Assembly: GCF_004327355.1 (NCBI RefSeq)
Contig: NZ_QJUM01000001.1
Location: 280,524-344,523 of the forward strand
Reading direction: 5' to 3'
Origin: Phytopseudomonas dryadis
GTDB lineage: Bacteria > Pseudomonadota > Gammaproteobacteria > Pseudomonadales > Pseudomonadaceae
DNA: 64,000 nucleotides
A program made the translations under genes and the position numbers. Shown here in pieces: positions 26,905-36,926 of the stretch. Positions within the stretch are counted from its first letter, which is position 1. Every line of letters begins with the position of its first letter. The notes below the pieces were generated by a model that saw nothing but the letters and a program-made list of their open reading frames with translations, was not told the DNA's origin and made no database searches.

Positions 26905-27685
26905 CGGTCTGGCGGCTGATGGCCAGCAACTCGCCGCTGTCCGCCCAGAGTGCGGCCGCCACATGCCCATAGCCATCGCGGGCATGCTCGATCTCGGCGC
27001 GATACAGGCACCAGTGCGCGGTGGTCAACGCCAGCAGCGGCTGGATGAACTCGATGGTCCAGGTCAGCGAACTGCCTGGCGCCGGACTTTTCAGATGCGA
27101 CAGCAGCGCCGGCGGCCAGGCGTCGACCAGCGCCAGCAAGTGGGCTTCATCGATCGGTTCAGGCTTGTGCTGATCGCGAAAACGCACCCAGCCGCCCATT
27201 TCCCGGGCTGAAGAGCCGGTGAAAGGCATGCTCCCCAGCCCCCAGCGCATGGCCAGATGGCGGGTGAACTCGGGCGTGACCTGAGGGATATAGGGCAGCT
27301 CCTGGCAATCCGTCACGGCCTTGATGGTCGGCGCCGGTGCCGCCGCGACACTGACCGAGGACGGCCGGGGGGCGCCAAAGCTGCCCTGCACCAGGGCGAC
27401 CACCTCACCGTTCTGCAGCGCCCGCCCCAGCACCTGGCTGACTGCCTTGCCCTCGCGCAACAGCTCGGCCTCGAAGCGGGTCGGGACATCGGCCGCCACC
27501 GGCCCGACGAAGGTGATCGCCAGCGAACGCGGCGCACGCTCGGCCGGCACCTGACGGCGCATGCAGGCATACACCAATGCCGCCACCAGACCGCCGAAGC
27601 TGGCGCGTCCCTGGCCCCAATCCGCTGGAATACGCAACGCATCGGGCGTCTGGCGTACCGCTCGCAACAACTCGGAAAAATCCAT
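26888..27685 (-). CDS. Double-hotdog acyl-CoA thioesterase-like protein
   Basis: 265 residues. The N-terminal hotdog carries GRASFGGLVAALVYACM, the substrate-helix pattern of TesB-like thioesterases, and the C-terminal half repeats the fold. The frame extends to a GTG at 27691, but a GGAGG ribosome site covers 27691-27695, so the start must be ATG 27685 (MDFSELLRAV) with five bases of spacing. It stands alone. The acyl substrate is not known. Confidence 0.82.
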   Translation of the reverse strand: MDFSELLRAVRQTPDALRIPADWGQGRASFGGLVAALVYACMRRQVPAERAPRSLAITFVGPVAADVPTRFEAELLREGKAVSQVLGRALQNGEVVALVQGSFGAPRPSSVSVAAAPAPTIKAVTDCQELPYIPQVTPEFTRHLAMRWGLGSMPFTGSSAREMGGWVRFRDQHKPEPIDEAHLLALVDAWPPALLSHLKSPAPGSSLTWTIEFIQPLLALTTAHWCLYRAEIEHARDGYGHVAAALWADSGELLAISRQTVTVFG

Positions 27686-27791
27686 CATCACCTCCCCGGA
27701 GAACCTTCGACGATCTTAGGGGATCGCAGCGGCCCGCCGCGAGCGCCACTTCGGTCAATAGCGAGGGGAGAAATGCGCGCCAGCAATCCGC

Positions 27792-28556
27792 TCATTCGGC
27801 CAGGCGGCTTTCCAGTTCGGCCAGAACGCCTTCGGCACGCCGTTCGGCGGCCAGCATGGAACGCTGCCACACTGGCACCCGGGGCAGCAGATCCGGCTCC
27901 TGCTCGGCGCGCGCCAGCCACTGCTGGTGGTCATGCCAATCGCCCAGGGCCGACTGGGCCTTCTTCAGTTCCCGGATCTGCGCGGCGGGCACCGCCGCCA
28001 GGTCAGGATAGGCTTCGGCGGTATAGCGCACGCGCTTGATCAGCAAGCGCAGGCGGTGGCCGTCATGTGCCGGGTCCTGCAGGGCGCTGGACAAGCGCGA
28101 CCGCTGCTTGCGCAGGTAGCGCCGCACGCGCTTTTTCAGGCCGTCGAGCTGCCCGTCCGCCCGGGCCTCGTTCAAGACCTGTGGCCACTCGTCGAGCGCC
28201 AGCAACAGCGCCGACAAGCTGCGGCTGCCCAACAGGCCTAGCACACCCTGCTGCCAGCGCGGCTCGCGCCTGTCCGCGGCGGCGTCCAGAGCGCACTGGC
28301 GCAGGTGGGCGATCAGCACCTCGAGGTCGCGCAAGGGCCCGCTCAGCCGCCCCAGCTCAGCCGCACGCTGCTGCAACAGATCGCTGCCGGCCGCCCCCTT
28401 GAGGGGTTTGAGCAAGCTGCGCAAGCGGCGCAGGGCAACACGCAGATCATGCAGGGCCTCGCTATCGGTGTGCGCGACCAGGCGCTCCCGACAGGCGTAA
28501 AGGGTCATCTGCTGACGCAGTACTTCGGCGCGCAGCTCAGGGACGAAACCAGCCAT
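27792..28556 (-). CDS. CHAD domain protein
   Basis: 254 residues, all helical. Conserved basic and histidine positions of the CHAD (conserved histidine alpha-helical) domain are visible: EALHDLRVALRRLRSLLK near residue 33 and LRLLIKRVRYTAEAY near residue 168. CHAD proteins are known to bind inorganic polyphosphate. No CYTH triphosphatase domain is fused or adjacent. A GAGGAG ribosome site precedes the ATG. Confidence 0.88.
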   Translation of the reverse strand: MAGFVPELRAEVLRQQMTLYACRERLVAHTDSEALHDLRVALRRLRSLLKPLKGAAGSDLLQQRAAELGRLSGPLRDLEVLIAHLRQCALDAAADRREPRWQQGVLGLLGSRSLSALLLALDEWPQVLNEARADGQLDGLKKRVRRYLRKQRSRLSSALQDPAHDGHRLRLLIKRVRYTAEAYPDLAAVPAAQIRELKKAQSALGDWHDHQQWLARAEQEPDLLPRVPVWQRSMLAAERRAEGVLAELESRLAE

Positions 28557-28600
28557 CGCTCATACTCCTCGCGGCCGCCGGCCTGGCGGCAAGTGATCGT

Positions 28601-30592
28601 TCAATCGGAACGGGTCAAACGCCATGGTAACGCCCGGCGCAACGCGCTCAAGCGTTCTCGCAACAGATGCGGCGAACCGCTCTGTCCGGCATAGCGCTGG
28701 GCTTCATAGGCCGCCACGAATGCATCGATGGCGCCGGCTTGAGCGGGCAGCGCCAAAGCCGCCCGGGCGGCGAATGCCCGTGGCCCTTCCCCTGGCTGAC
28801 GCCGCAGGCCATGACGCGCCAGCAGCCGCTCGAAGCGCAGGAACATCCGCTGCTGGCCATCGCGCCGGGTTTGCCAGGGCTTGAACAGACAAAGCGACAA
28901 CAACGCCAGCAGCAAGCCACCGCCGCCCACCAGGGCGAGCACCAGACGGGTGACGTCGATACCGCCCAACCAGCGCTGCAACAGCTCGAGCTGCTGCGCG
29001 CCCTGGTAGCCGAGCACCCAGCGCTGCCAGCCGTAGTTGAGCCTGTCCCAGGCCAGGCGCATTTCGTTCAGCCAGCTCAGGTTGCGGTAGCGCAACGGCG
29101 AGAACGGAGAGCCCTCGAGAAAGCTCTGCTCGCCGGCCAGCGCCTCCTCCAGCCCCTGCTCTATCCGCTCGGGCGCCACCTGGAAGGTCGGATCGACGCT
29201 CACCCAGCCCGTGCCGGGTTGCCAGTACTCGACCCAGGCATGGGCATCGAACTGGCGCACCTGCACGTAGTTGCCCCCCGGATTCAGCTCGCCGCCCTGG
29301 TAACCGGCAACCACCCGGCTGGGAATGCCCGCAGCACGCAGGACGTAGGTCATGGCGCCGGCGTAGTGCGCGCAGAAGCCACTGCGCGTATCGAACAGGA
29401 ATTCATCGATGCTATCGGCGCCGAGCGGCGCAGGGCGCAAGGTGTAGACATAGGGCTGACGATTGAAATGCTCGAGCAACGCCCCGACCAGTCGCTCATC
29501 CTCCGCGAATTGCTGGCGCAGCGTCTGCGCCCAGGCCCGGGCCCGGGGGTCCCCCTGCTGCGGCAGACGCAGCCAGGTCTGCATGCCGTTCGGCGCCCCG
29601 GCCGGCTCGCGCAGTGCCTGCGGCCATGAGGTCACGTTGTAGAGCAGTGTGCGATCCACCGGGCGGCGACGCTGCAGACGGAAATCGCCCATCTGCCGGG
29701 TGCCTTCCAGGTCGCTCTGCGCCACATCCAGGGCGAACAGCCAGGGCCGCGTACTGGGCTGCATGACCACGCTGTAGCGCACCGGCTCTCCCCTGGCCTG
29801 CCATTGCGGCGCCGGTGAGAACTGCGCCGTGGGCGACTGCGACCAACGCCGCCCATCGAAGTGATCCAGCGTCAGTGCGCGCCAGTACAATTGGCTGCGC
29901 GGCGGCACTTCGCCCGCGAAACTGGCCCGAAAGGCCAGCTCGGCGGAACGACTCAGTTCGGCGATATCGGCGGGCGCCATGCTGTCGGCCAAGCCCGTCA
30001 CCCCACGCTCGCTGGGCACTGGCAGCGACCACAGCGGCCCCAGCCGCGGGAAGAACACGAACAGCAGCAACATCAGCGGCAAGGCCTGCAGCAACAGGCC
30101 GGCCGCAAGGCGCAGCGTCCGCCACGGCCGCGTGGCGGTGGCGCTCTGCTGCAAACCGATCAGGGCCGCCAGCAAGGCGCAGACCGGCAACAGGCTGAAC
30201 AAGGCGACGAGCATGCCATCGTCGAACAGATAGGCCGTCACCACGGCGAAAAAACCCAGGAAAATCAGTACCAGGGCATCGCGCCGTGTACGCATTTCCA
30301 GCAACTTGAGAACGAACGCCGCGATCAGCAGCACCACGCCGCCGTCCAGCCCCACCAGGCTGCCCCGGGACAGGAACACGCCCAGCATGACCAGCACCAT
30401 CAAGGCGGCCTTGAGCCAGCGGCTCGGGTAACCGAGCCGCATGCGGTAGATCTGCACCCGCCAGGCCGCACAGCCCAACCATAGCGCGACGACCCACAGG
30501 GGCAGGTGCACCAGGTGGGGAACGATCACCAGCGCCTGGGCGACCAGCAGCCAGGTCAGAGCGATGCGTGGAATCCCTTGGGCCACACTCAT
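28601..30592 (-). CDS. tgpA: TgpA, membrane transglutaminase-like protein
   Basis: 663 residues. N-terminal DUF3488 region with about five helices (residues 10-185), a periplasmic transglutaminase-like domain at about 330-480, one further helix (about 545-570) and a cytoplasmic DUF4129-like tail. The triad is intact: Cys407 in GFCAHYAGAM, His451 in DAHAWVEYW and Asp467 in VSVDPTF, each three positions on from the triad I recall for P. aeruginosa TgpA, which is essential for viability. Start 30592 overlaps the DUF58 gene by four bases (ATGA). Last gene of the MoxR-DUF58-TgpA operon. Confidence 0.92.
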   Translation of the reverse strand: MSVAQGIPRIALTWLLVAQALVIVPHLVHLPLWVVALWLGCAAWRVQIYRMRLGYPSRWLKAALMVLVMLGVFLSRGSLVGLDGGVVLLIAAFVLKLLEMRTRRDALVLIFLGFFAVVTAYLFDDGMLVALFSLLPVCALLAALIGLQQSATATRPWRTLRLAAGLLLQALPLMLLLFVFFPRLGPLWSLPVPSERGVTGLADSMAPADIAELSRSAELAFRASFAGEVPPRSQLYWRALTLDHFDGRRWSQSPTAQFSPAPQWQARGEPVRYSVVMQPSTRPWLFALDVAQSDLEGTRQMGDFRLQRRRPVDRTLLYNVTSWPQALREPAGAPNGMQTWLRLPQQGDPRARAWAQTLRQQFAEDERLVGALLEHFNRQPYVYTLRPAPLGADSIDEFLFDTRSGFCAHYAGAMTYVLRAAGIPSRVVAGYQGGELNPGGNYVQVRQFDAHAWVEYWQPGTGWVSVDPTFQVAPERIEQGLEEALAGEQSFLEGSPFSPLRYRNLSWLNEMRLAWDRLNYGWQRWVLGYQGAQQLELLQRWLGGIDVTRLVLALVGGGGLLLALLSLCLFKPWQTRRDGQQRMFLRFERLLARHGLRRQPGEGPRAFAARAALALPAQAGAIDAFVAAYEAQRYAGQSGSPHLLRERLSALRRALPWRLTRSD

Positions 30593-31572
30593 GCGGCTGC
30601 TCCATGCAAGGCCAGGGCACGCAGGCACTGTTCACGGTGGCGCTCGCCGATATCCACCGCGAGGACGCTGCCGGGCAGGCTGAGCGCGAACGGCTGCTGG
30701 CGCTCGGACAGCAGCAGCACCCAATGGCACAGCAACGACAGACGACTTTCCACATCCCCGCTCAGCACGGCGAAATCCAGCAGCAGATCCCGCCCGCTCT
30801 GCGCGGCGAAATCCTTGACCAGCAAGCCCTGCCCCCGGGAGTAGGCCTTCCAGTGCAGGCGTTTGCGCGAGTCGCCGGGCTGGTAGCTGCGCAAGCCCTG
30901 GAAGTCATCGCTGCCCTGGCCGAGCGTGAGCCGGCCCTGCTCCCGCTCGTCCTCGCGGCCACCGGCAGCCAGCGGTAACTCGCCCTCCAGTGGCCGTGGA
31001 TAGACGAGCACCGCCTGATCCAGATCGACCCAGCTCCAGGCCACCAGAATCCCCAGGGGGAAACGGCTCTCCACCCGCAAACGGCCCGGGCGCAGCCAGC
31101 CGCGTCGGGGTGCGGGCAGGCTCAGTTCGCACTCGCAACTGCCGGCCGCCGGCACGTCCTGGCGCTGGGCCTCGGCAGGCGGCCAGGCGAGCGCCACGGC
31201 CTCATGGGCCCGTCCGCGGCTTTCCAGGCGCACGCGCAAGCGGGCCTGCTCGCCGGCGAACACCGCCACGCCACCACCCGCGTGCAACACCAGGCCGGCA
31301 AGATTGCGGTAGGTGTGCAGGATGGTCACCACGAACACCGATGCCAGGAGAAAGGTCAAGCCATAGGCCAGGCTGTTCTGGTAATTGATCGCGGCCAGCA
31401 GCATCAGCAGCAGCGCGGCGATGAAGGCCATGCCCATGCGCGTCGGCACGATGGAGATGCGTCGCTGGCTGAGCTGCACGCTGGCCGCAGCAGGCATGCG
31501 CCTGCTCAGCCAGCGGTTCCAGCGCTGCCGGAGTGCGGCTTTCAAAGTGCCTGCACCTCGCGCAGCAGCCAT
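30589..31572 (-). CDS. DUF58 (von Willebrand-A-like) membrane protein
   Basis: 327 residues with two adjacent helices at about 48-88 and a C-terminal DUF58 domain whose marker QGLRSYQPGDSRKRLHWKAY is at about residues 230-249. The domain corresponds to part of a vWA fold. It lies between a MoxR ATPase and TgpA, as in many bacteria, suggesting the three work together in envelope assembly. It overlaps the moxR-type gene by 31 bases; an internal ATG at 31497 would remove the overlap. Confidence 0.85.
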   Translation of the reverse strand: MAAARGAGTLKAALRQRWNRWLSRRMPAAASVQLSQRRISIVPTRMGMAFIAALLLMLLAAINYQNSLAYGLTFLLASVFVVTILHTYRNLAGLVLHAGGGVAVFAGEQARLRVRLESRGRAHEAVALAWPPAEAQRQDVPAAGSCECELSLPAPRRGWLRPGRLRVESRFPLGILVAWSWVDLDQAVLVYPRPLEGELPLAAGGREDEREQGRLTLGQGSDDFQGLRSYQPGDSRKRLHWKAYSRGQGLLVKDFAAQSGRDLLLDFAVLSGDVESRLSLLCHWVLLLSERQQPFALSLPGSVLAVDIGERHREQCLRALALHGAAA

Positions 31573-32459
31573 TGCACCAGAGCCCCGCCACCCAGGCCCG
31601 CCGGGTCACCCTGGTCGCGCAGGCGATGGCCGACCACGGCGGGCAGGATCGCCTGCACGTCTTCCGGAATCACGTAGTCGCGCCTGGCCAACAGCGCCCA
31701 GGCCCGCGCGGCCGCCAGCAAGGCCAGGCTGCCACGCGGCGACAGGCCCCAGGCGAACTGCGGCTGGGTACGCGTGGCCTCGACCAGGCGCAGCACATAG
31801 TCGACCAGCGCATCGCTGACCCGCACCTTGGGCACCTCGGCCTGCAGCCGCGCCAGTTCGGCATGATCGAGTACCGCATCCAGTGTCGGCAGCATGGAGC
31901 GACGCGGCTCGCCGAGCAACAGCGCCCTTTCCGCCGCCCTGGCCGGGTAGCCGAGCGACAGGCGCATGAGAAAGCGGTCGAGCTGCGACTCCGGCAAGGC
32001 GAAGGTACCGCTCTGGCTGATCGGGTTCTGGGTGGCGATGACGAAGAACGGATCCGGCAGCGGGCGGGTCGCGCCCTCGATGGTCACCTGGCCTTCTTCC
32101 ATGGCTTCGAGCAGCGCGCTCTGGCTCTTCGGCGTGGCGCGGTTGATTTCATCGGCCAGCACCAGCTCGGCGAAGATCGGCCCGGGGTGAAAAAGGAACT
32201 GCCCGCTGTCCTTGTCGAACACCGAGGTACCGAGGATGTCGCCGGGCAGCAGGTCGGAGGTGAACTGAATGCGCTGAAAACTCAGGCCCAGCACCTTGGC
32301 CAGGGCATGGCTGAGGGTGGTCTTGCCCATGCCGGGCAGATCCTCGATCAGCAGGTGACCGCGCGCCAGCAGACAGGTCAGCGCCAGGCGCACCTGGGGC
32401 TCCTTGCCCAACAGCACCTGATTGACCGTCTCCAGGCAAGCATCCAGTTTCGTGTGCAT
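31542..32459 (-). CDS. MoxR-family AAA+ ATPase
   Basis: 305 residues from MHTKLDACLETV (32459). Walker A is in EDLPGMGKTTL, Walker B in LVLADEINRATPK, sensor I in FFVIATQNP; the lid domain includes LSPRGSLALLAAARAWA. MoxR proteins act as chaperone-like ATPases for partner vWA proteins; here the partner is the overlapping DUF58 gene. First gene of the operon; its promoter must lie in the short gap to the chemoreceptor gene. Confidence 0.9.
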   Translation of the reverse strand: MHTKLDACLETVNQVLLGKEPQVRLALTCLLARGHLLIEDLPGMGKTTLSHALAKVLGLSFQRIQFTSDLLPGDILGTSVFDKDSGQFLFHPGPIFAELVLADEINRATPKSQSALLEAMEEGQVTIEGATRPLPDPFFVIATQNPISQSGTFALPESQLDRFLMRLSLGYPARAAERALLLGEPRRSMLPTLDAVLDHAELARLQAEVPKVRVSDALVDYVLRLVEATRTQPQFAWGLSPRGSLALLAAARAWALLARRDYVIPEDVQAILPAVVGHRLRDQGDPAGLGGGALVQWLLREVQAL

Positions 32460-32567
32460 CGTCCACTCCTCATACGGGTGGAGTGATGCTACTGGCCATG
32501 GCGCAGCGGGCAAAGCATTGCGTAACCTTTGCTCACGAAACTGTGGGCGAAGCCCGGATTTGAGCCT

Positions 32568-34532
32568 CTACAGACGAAAATGCCCGGCCATGCCCTGCAG
32601 TTCGCGGCCGAGTTCGACCAGCTGGATGCTGGAGCCGGCATTCGCCTCCATGGCCGTGGCCGACTGCTCGGCGATGTCGCGGATGGAGGTCACACTGCGG
32701 CTGATGTCTTCCGCCACGGCCGTCTGTTGCTCGGCGGCCGCCGCGATCTGCTGGTTCATCTCGTGGATCACCGCCACCGCACTGGCGATACCGGCCAGTG
32801 CCTCTTCGGTCTGCCGGGCGCCCTGCACCACCTGCGCCACCCGTTCGCCGCTCTGACGCATATCGGTCGCGGAACGGCACGCGCCCTCACGCAACACGCC
32901 CAGCAGCCCTTCGATCTCCTCGGTCGAATGCTGGGTACGTTTGGCCAGCGCGCGAACCTCGTCGGCCACCACGGCGAAGCCGCGTCCCTGCTCACCGGCG
33001 CGGGCCGCTTCGATCGCCGCGTTCAGCGCCAGCAGGTTGGTCTGCTGGGCCACGCTCTTGATCACCTCCAGCACCGAGTCGATGTGGCGGGTGTCATGGC
33101 TCAACTGCTCGATGCTTTGCGTGGTCACGGACACCGCGGCGGCCAGTTGTTCGATGCCCTGCAGGGTCTGGCGCACCACCTCGCCACCGCTGCCGACCCG
33201 CGCATCGGCCTGAGCCGCGGAGGCAGCCGCCGCCTCGGCGTTACGCGCAACCTCATGCACGGTGGCGGCCATCTGGCTCATGGCGGTGGCGACCTGGTCG
33301 GTCTCCTCCTTCTGCCCGTTCACGCCCTGGCGCGTCTGCTCGGTCACCGCCGACAAGGCCTGGGCGGAGGCGGATATCTGCGCCACGCCCCCCTGCAGGC
33401 GGCCGACCATGCCGCGCAGATCCCGCGACATGCCCTGCATGGCCAGCAGCAACTGGCCGATTTCATCACTGCGCTGTACGTCGATATCCCCGGTGAGGTC
33501 GCCACTGGCTATCCGTCGCGCGACGTCGGTGACCTGCTTCAACGGCCTGACGATCAACAGGGTAATGAGCGCGGTCGCCAGCAAGCCGATCAGCAGGGCC
33601 AGTGCCGACGCGCCCAGGATCAGCCAGGCGCTGCTGCTCAGTTGCCCGTGCAGCGCCCGCTTCTGGCGCTGATAGGACTGCTCGACGAGCGCAACGATCT
33701 GCTCGGCCTGTTCGACCAGTCGTACGTGCTCCTGCTTCTGCTGCTGCAACAGTTGGGTGTATTCCTGCAGGCGCTGGTTGAACGAGTCGAGGTTGCCGAT
33801 GACCTCGACCAGCACGGCGCTGTAGCCAGGATCGTCCATGGCATCACGCAGCTCGCCGGCCAGTTGCTGTGCGTCGGCGGCCTGCTGAATCTCGGTCTGC
33901 GGCACCTCGCCACTGCTGCGGCTCTGTTCCAGACGCATGCGCGCCTCATCCAGTGCCTGCAACAGCAGCACATGCACCTGGCCGATCTGCCCGGCCTGCA
34001 GCACCGAGTCGCCACCTTCGCTGCCCTGGCTGTTCTTCAGCGCATCGACACCGTCTTCGGCCAGCCCCTCGCGCAGCAGGTCCAGGCTGTTGGACGCACT
34101 GATCACCAACCACTTGGCCGCCTCCAGGGCCAGGCGCATGTTGTCGCTCTGATCGACATAGCGATCGAAGGTTGCGCGGTACCCGGCAATCCCCTCCTGC
34201 ACCTGTTGCAGGGCATCACGCTCCTCGGCGGACACCCGCTCCTGCAGTTGCTGGGTGCTCTCGCCGACCTGCTGCGCCTGCTCGTGCAAGCGCGTGCTGT
34301 CCAGCTCATCGTTGCTCATGGCGAAGGCCTGCTCACTGCTGCGCATGCGCGCGACCTGGTCATTGATTTCGCTCATCCGCTCGAGCAGCGCGAAGCGTGC
34401 GCCGACGTCACGCAGCGCCCAGAAACCGGTAACGGCCACGACCAGGGTCAGTGCCAGTACCACGCCGAACCCCAGCGACAATTTGCTTGCCGTGCTGAGA
34501 CTGGCCACCGTGCGTAGCGAAACCAAGCCCAT
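32568..34532 (-). CDS. Methyl-accepting chemotaxis protein with a large helical ligand-binding domain
   Basis: 654 residues from [14 protein letters not shown] (34532), preceded by GGGAG. TM1 17-40, a 260-residue all-helical periplasmic domain (41-300) with the size and heptad style of the HBM class, TM2 about 301-328, HAMP to about 377, then the signalling domain with [23 protein letters not shown] receptors such as McpS of P. putida bind organic acids, so an organic acid ligand is a reasonable guess only. No convincing sigma-28 promoter is seen in the 34533-34756 gap. Confidence 0.9.
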   Translation of the reverse strand: MGLVSLRTVASLSTASKLSLGFGVVLALTLVVAVTGFWALRDVGARFALLERMSEINDQVARMRSSEQAFAMSNDELDSTRLHEQAQQVGESTQQLQERVSAEERDALQQVQEGIAGYRATFDRYVDQSDNMRLALEAAKWLVISASNSLDLLREGLAEDGVDALKNSQGSEGGDSVLQAGQIGQVHVLLLQALDEARMRLEQSRSSGEVPQTEIQQAADAQQLAGELRDAMDDPGYSAVLVEVIGNLDSFNQRLQEYTQLLQQQKQEHVRLVEQAEQIVALVEQSYQRQKRALHGQLSSSAWLILGASALALLIGLLATALITLLIVRPLKQVTDVARRIASGDLTGDIDVQRSDEIGQLLLAMQGMSRDLRGMVGRLQGGVAQISASAQALSAVTEQTRQGVNGQKEETDQVATAMSQMAATVHEVARNAEAAAASAAQADARVGSGGEVVRQTLQGIEQLAAAVSVTTQSIEQLSHDTRHIDSVLEVIKSVAQQTNLLALNAAIEAARAGEQGRGFAVVADEVRALAKRTQHSTEEIEGLLGVLREGACRSATDMRQSGERVAQVVQGARQTEEALAGIASAVAVIHEMNQQIAAAAEQQTAVAEDISRSVTSIRDIAEQSATAMEANAGSSIQLVELGRELQGMAGHFRL

Positions 34533-34756
34533 ACCCACTCCCCGACGCAAGCATGGCCAGAAGCGACCACTAAACCTGTACGACGAGCAGATTGAAACAG
34601 TGAATTGATAGCGACAAGCCATCAACGGGCACGGGCGGTGCTTTTAGCTAAATACAGGTCGTTTTCAGGCTATGAAGTGCCTGTTCTGCGCAATGGGCAG
34701 GTCGATCGAAATTGAGCCGGCCTGCAATCGCCGCGCTCACGCACCGGGCACGCGCC

Positions 34757-35365
34757 TCAGCTCGGCCGTTGCAACTCGAAGGTGTCGCGGGTGCGGCTGT
34801 AAGCCATGCCGCCAAGACGACCGACCAGATCCAGCTTGTACGGGTCGACCCGGCCCTTGTCGGTCAACACGGCATCGTCGACATGCGCCAGCAGCACCTC
34901 GGCGAAGATCAGATGGCAGTTCGGCTGCTGCCGTGGATAGGGCATGAGTTCGGCCAGACGACATTCGTAGGCGATCGCGGCCGCCGCGACCCGAGGCGGC
35001 GCGATACGCTCGCTGGGCAGTTGCGCGATCGCGCACCGTTCGAATTCGCTGACCTCGTGCGGCAGGATCGCCGCGCTGGCGTTCATGGCTTCGGCCTGGG
35101 CGAAGGAAACCAGCTGGATCACCAGCTCACCGTTGTCCTGCACATTGCGCAGGGTATCCTTGAGGCTGCCATCGTCACGGGTGCCGACGTTGACCATGAG
35201 CGTCGCCGGCTCGTCGCTGATGACCTGGAAAAAGCTGAATGGCGCCAGATTGGCGACGCCGTCACGCGACAGGGTGGACACCCAGGCAATGGGCCTGGGG
35301 GTGACGGTGGAGGCCAGCCAACGGTAGCGCTCCAGCGGGGTCAGATCGGCAAAATCGAGCAGCAT
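34757..35365 (-). CDS. Flavin reductase-like FMN-binding protein
   Basis: 202 residues. The split-barrel flavin reductase fold is indicated by STVTPRPIAWVSTLSRDGVANLAPFSFF (shown here by its ends TPRPIAWVST and NLAPFSFF) and by the VNVGTRDDGSLKDTLRN region. This group (DUF447/FlaRed-like, about 200 residues) binds FMN, but few members have an assigned substrate. AGGAG precedes the start at 35365. Single gene. Confidence 0.82.
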   Translation of the reverse strand: MLLDFADLTPLERYRWLASTVTPRPIAWVSTLSRDGVANLAPFSFFQVISDEPATLMVNVGTRDDGSLKDTLRNVQDNGELVIQLVSFAQAEAMNASAAILPHEVSEFERCAIAQLPSERIAPPRVAAAAIAYECRLAELMPYPRQQPNCHLIFAEVLLAHVDDAVLTDKGRVDPYKLDLVGRLGGMAYSRTRDTFELQRPS

Positions 35366-35411
35366 CCCATTCTCCTGCGACGGTTTGCCGAGAGCTTACC
35401 GCAATCCCCGC

Positions 35412-35684
35412 TCAGCGACCCGCACGGGACTCGCGAATGTAGAAACGGGCTTTTTCCGCTTTGTCGGTGCAGCCGCGATAGGCCTCGAATTGCTGCTGGG
35501 TCTTGGCCCCGGTCATCAGCGACAGTGCCTTGGAATAGCTGACGGTACCGGCGAAGCCTTCGGCCTTGGCCAGATCGAGCTCCTCCCAGGCGGCGTCCAG
35601 CTGGGTGGCGCAGCTTTCACGGTACGAGGTCGTCGCTGCGCAGCCTGCCAGCAGCGCTATCGGTAACAGAATCCACGCTTTCAT
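35412..35684 (-). CDS. Small lipoprotein of unknown function
   Basis: 90 residues starting MKAWILLPIALLAGCAATTS: a lipoprotein signal with lipobox LAGC, Cys15 being lipidated; the next residue is Ala, compatible with outer-membrane sorting. The mature part is helical with two further Cys (in SCATQ and GCTDK). An AAGGAG ribosome site supports 35684; the longer open frame to 35873 does not. Confidence 0.75.
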   Translation of the reverse strand: MKAWILLPIALLAGCAATTSYRESCATQLDAAWEELDLAKAEGFAGTVSYSKALSLMTGAKTQQQFEAYRGCTDKAEKARFYIRESRAGR

Positions 35685-35865
35685 GTCGCATACTCCTTGG
35701 ATTGATCGACAATGCCTGATTATGACGGCTACAGGCACAAAAAGTGCCACTACCATGATTGCGCACCGTCCACCTCCACGGGTAATAGCTGCAACGGAGG
35801 GAACATGCCTTGGCGCAAGGGGAGCGCCGGCGTATGTTGCAAGGCTCTGCATGGGGAGAGGTTGA

Positions 35866-36891
35866 ATGAGCAAGAGAGTGGCACTGGTACTGGGTTCGGG
35901 CGGGGCACGGGGCTATGCCCATATCGGCGTGATCGAGGAGCTCGAGGCCCGCGGCTACGAGATCGCCTGCGTCGCCGGCTGCTCCATGGGCGCCGTGGTC
36001 GGCGGGATCTACGCCGCTGGCAAGCTCAAGGCCTATAGCGAATGGACGCAGAGCCTGGACTATCTGGATGTGCTGCGCCTGCTCGATGTGAGCTTTCGCC
36101 TCGGCGCCATCCGTGGCGAGAAAGTCTTCGGCCGGATTCGCGAGATCGTCGGCGAAGTCAATATCGAGGCGTTGTCCATTCCCTTCACCGCGGTGGCCAC
36201 CGACCTGACCAACCAGCAGGAAATCTGGTTCCAGGAAGGCTGCCTGCACCAGGCCATGCGCGCCTCCGCCGCGATCCCCAGCCTGTTCACCCCGGTCATT
36301 CAGGGCAAGCGCATGCTGGTCGACGGTGGCTTGCTCAACCCTCTGCCGATCGTTCCCGTGGTGTCCAGCCATTGCGACCTGATCATCGCCGTCAACCTCA
36401 ACTCGGCGCAGCAGCAACAGTATCAGCTACCGGTGATCGAACGTACGCCGGCGCTCAAGGGCCGCTTCGATCAACTGATGACGTCGCTGGGCTCGCGTCT
36501 GCCGTCGCTGCGCCGCAAGAACGGCGACGACGACCCGCTTCTGCTGCTGGAGGACAAGAGTGCCGCAAGCGTGGCCGAGCCAGGCGATCCGTGGCTGCAG
36601 GAGCCGGCCGCGGCACCGCAGAGCGAGGCCGCGCCGAAGTCGGCCAGCGGCTCGCGGGTGGCGAATATGGCCGGCCCGGCCTCGCTGCTGGAACTGATCA
36701 ACCAGAGTTTCGAAGTCATGCAGACGTCGCTGTCGCAATACAAGATCGCCGGCTATCCGCCGGATATCCTGATCAACGTGCCCAAGCGCGTCTGCCGCTT
36801 CTTCGAGTTCTACAAGGCGCCGGAACTGATCATGCTCGGCCGGCAGATCGCCCGCGATACGCTGGACAAGTATGAGCGTGGCGACCACTGA
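35866..36891 (+). CDS. Patatin-like phospholipase (RssA family)
   Basis: 341 residues. Oxyanion loop GSGGARG (9-15), nucleophile Ser in GCSMG near residue 45, and the catalytic Asp in VDGG near residue 155 give a complete Ser-Asp dyad. There is no signal peptide, so it is cytoplasmic or peripheral. A low-complexity, acidic linker (about 215-260) separates the catalytic part from a C-terminal segment. A GGGGAGAGG ribosome site precedes the ATG. Confidence 0.88.
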   Translation: MSKRVALVLGSGGARGYAHIGVIEELEARGYEIACVAGCSMGAVVGGIYAAGKLKAYSEWTQSLDYLDVLRLLDVSFRLGAIRGEKVFGRIREIVGEVNIEALSIPFTAVATDLTNQQEIWFQEGCLHQAMRASAAIPSLFTPVIQGKRMLVDGGLLNPLPIVPVVSSHCDLIIAVNLNSAQQQQYQLPVIERTPALKGRFDQLMTSLGSRLPSLRRKNGDDDPLLLLEDKSAASVAEPGDPWLQEPAAAPQSEAAPKSASGSRVANMAGPASLLELINQSFEVMQTSLSQYKIAGYPPDILINVPKRVCRFFEFYKAPELIMLGRQIARDTLDKYERGDH

Positions 36892-36926
36892 GAAGCTGTT
36901 CGCCTGCACCGCCCTCCCCGCGCTTG

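Noticed and set aside
34533..34680. Possible sigma-28 promoter for the second chemoreceptor
   Set aside because: A TAAA exists on the minus strand, but no GCCGATAA-like element lies at 15 bases; the best nearby match has at most 5 of 8 bases at the wrong spacing.
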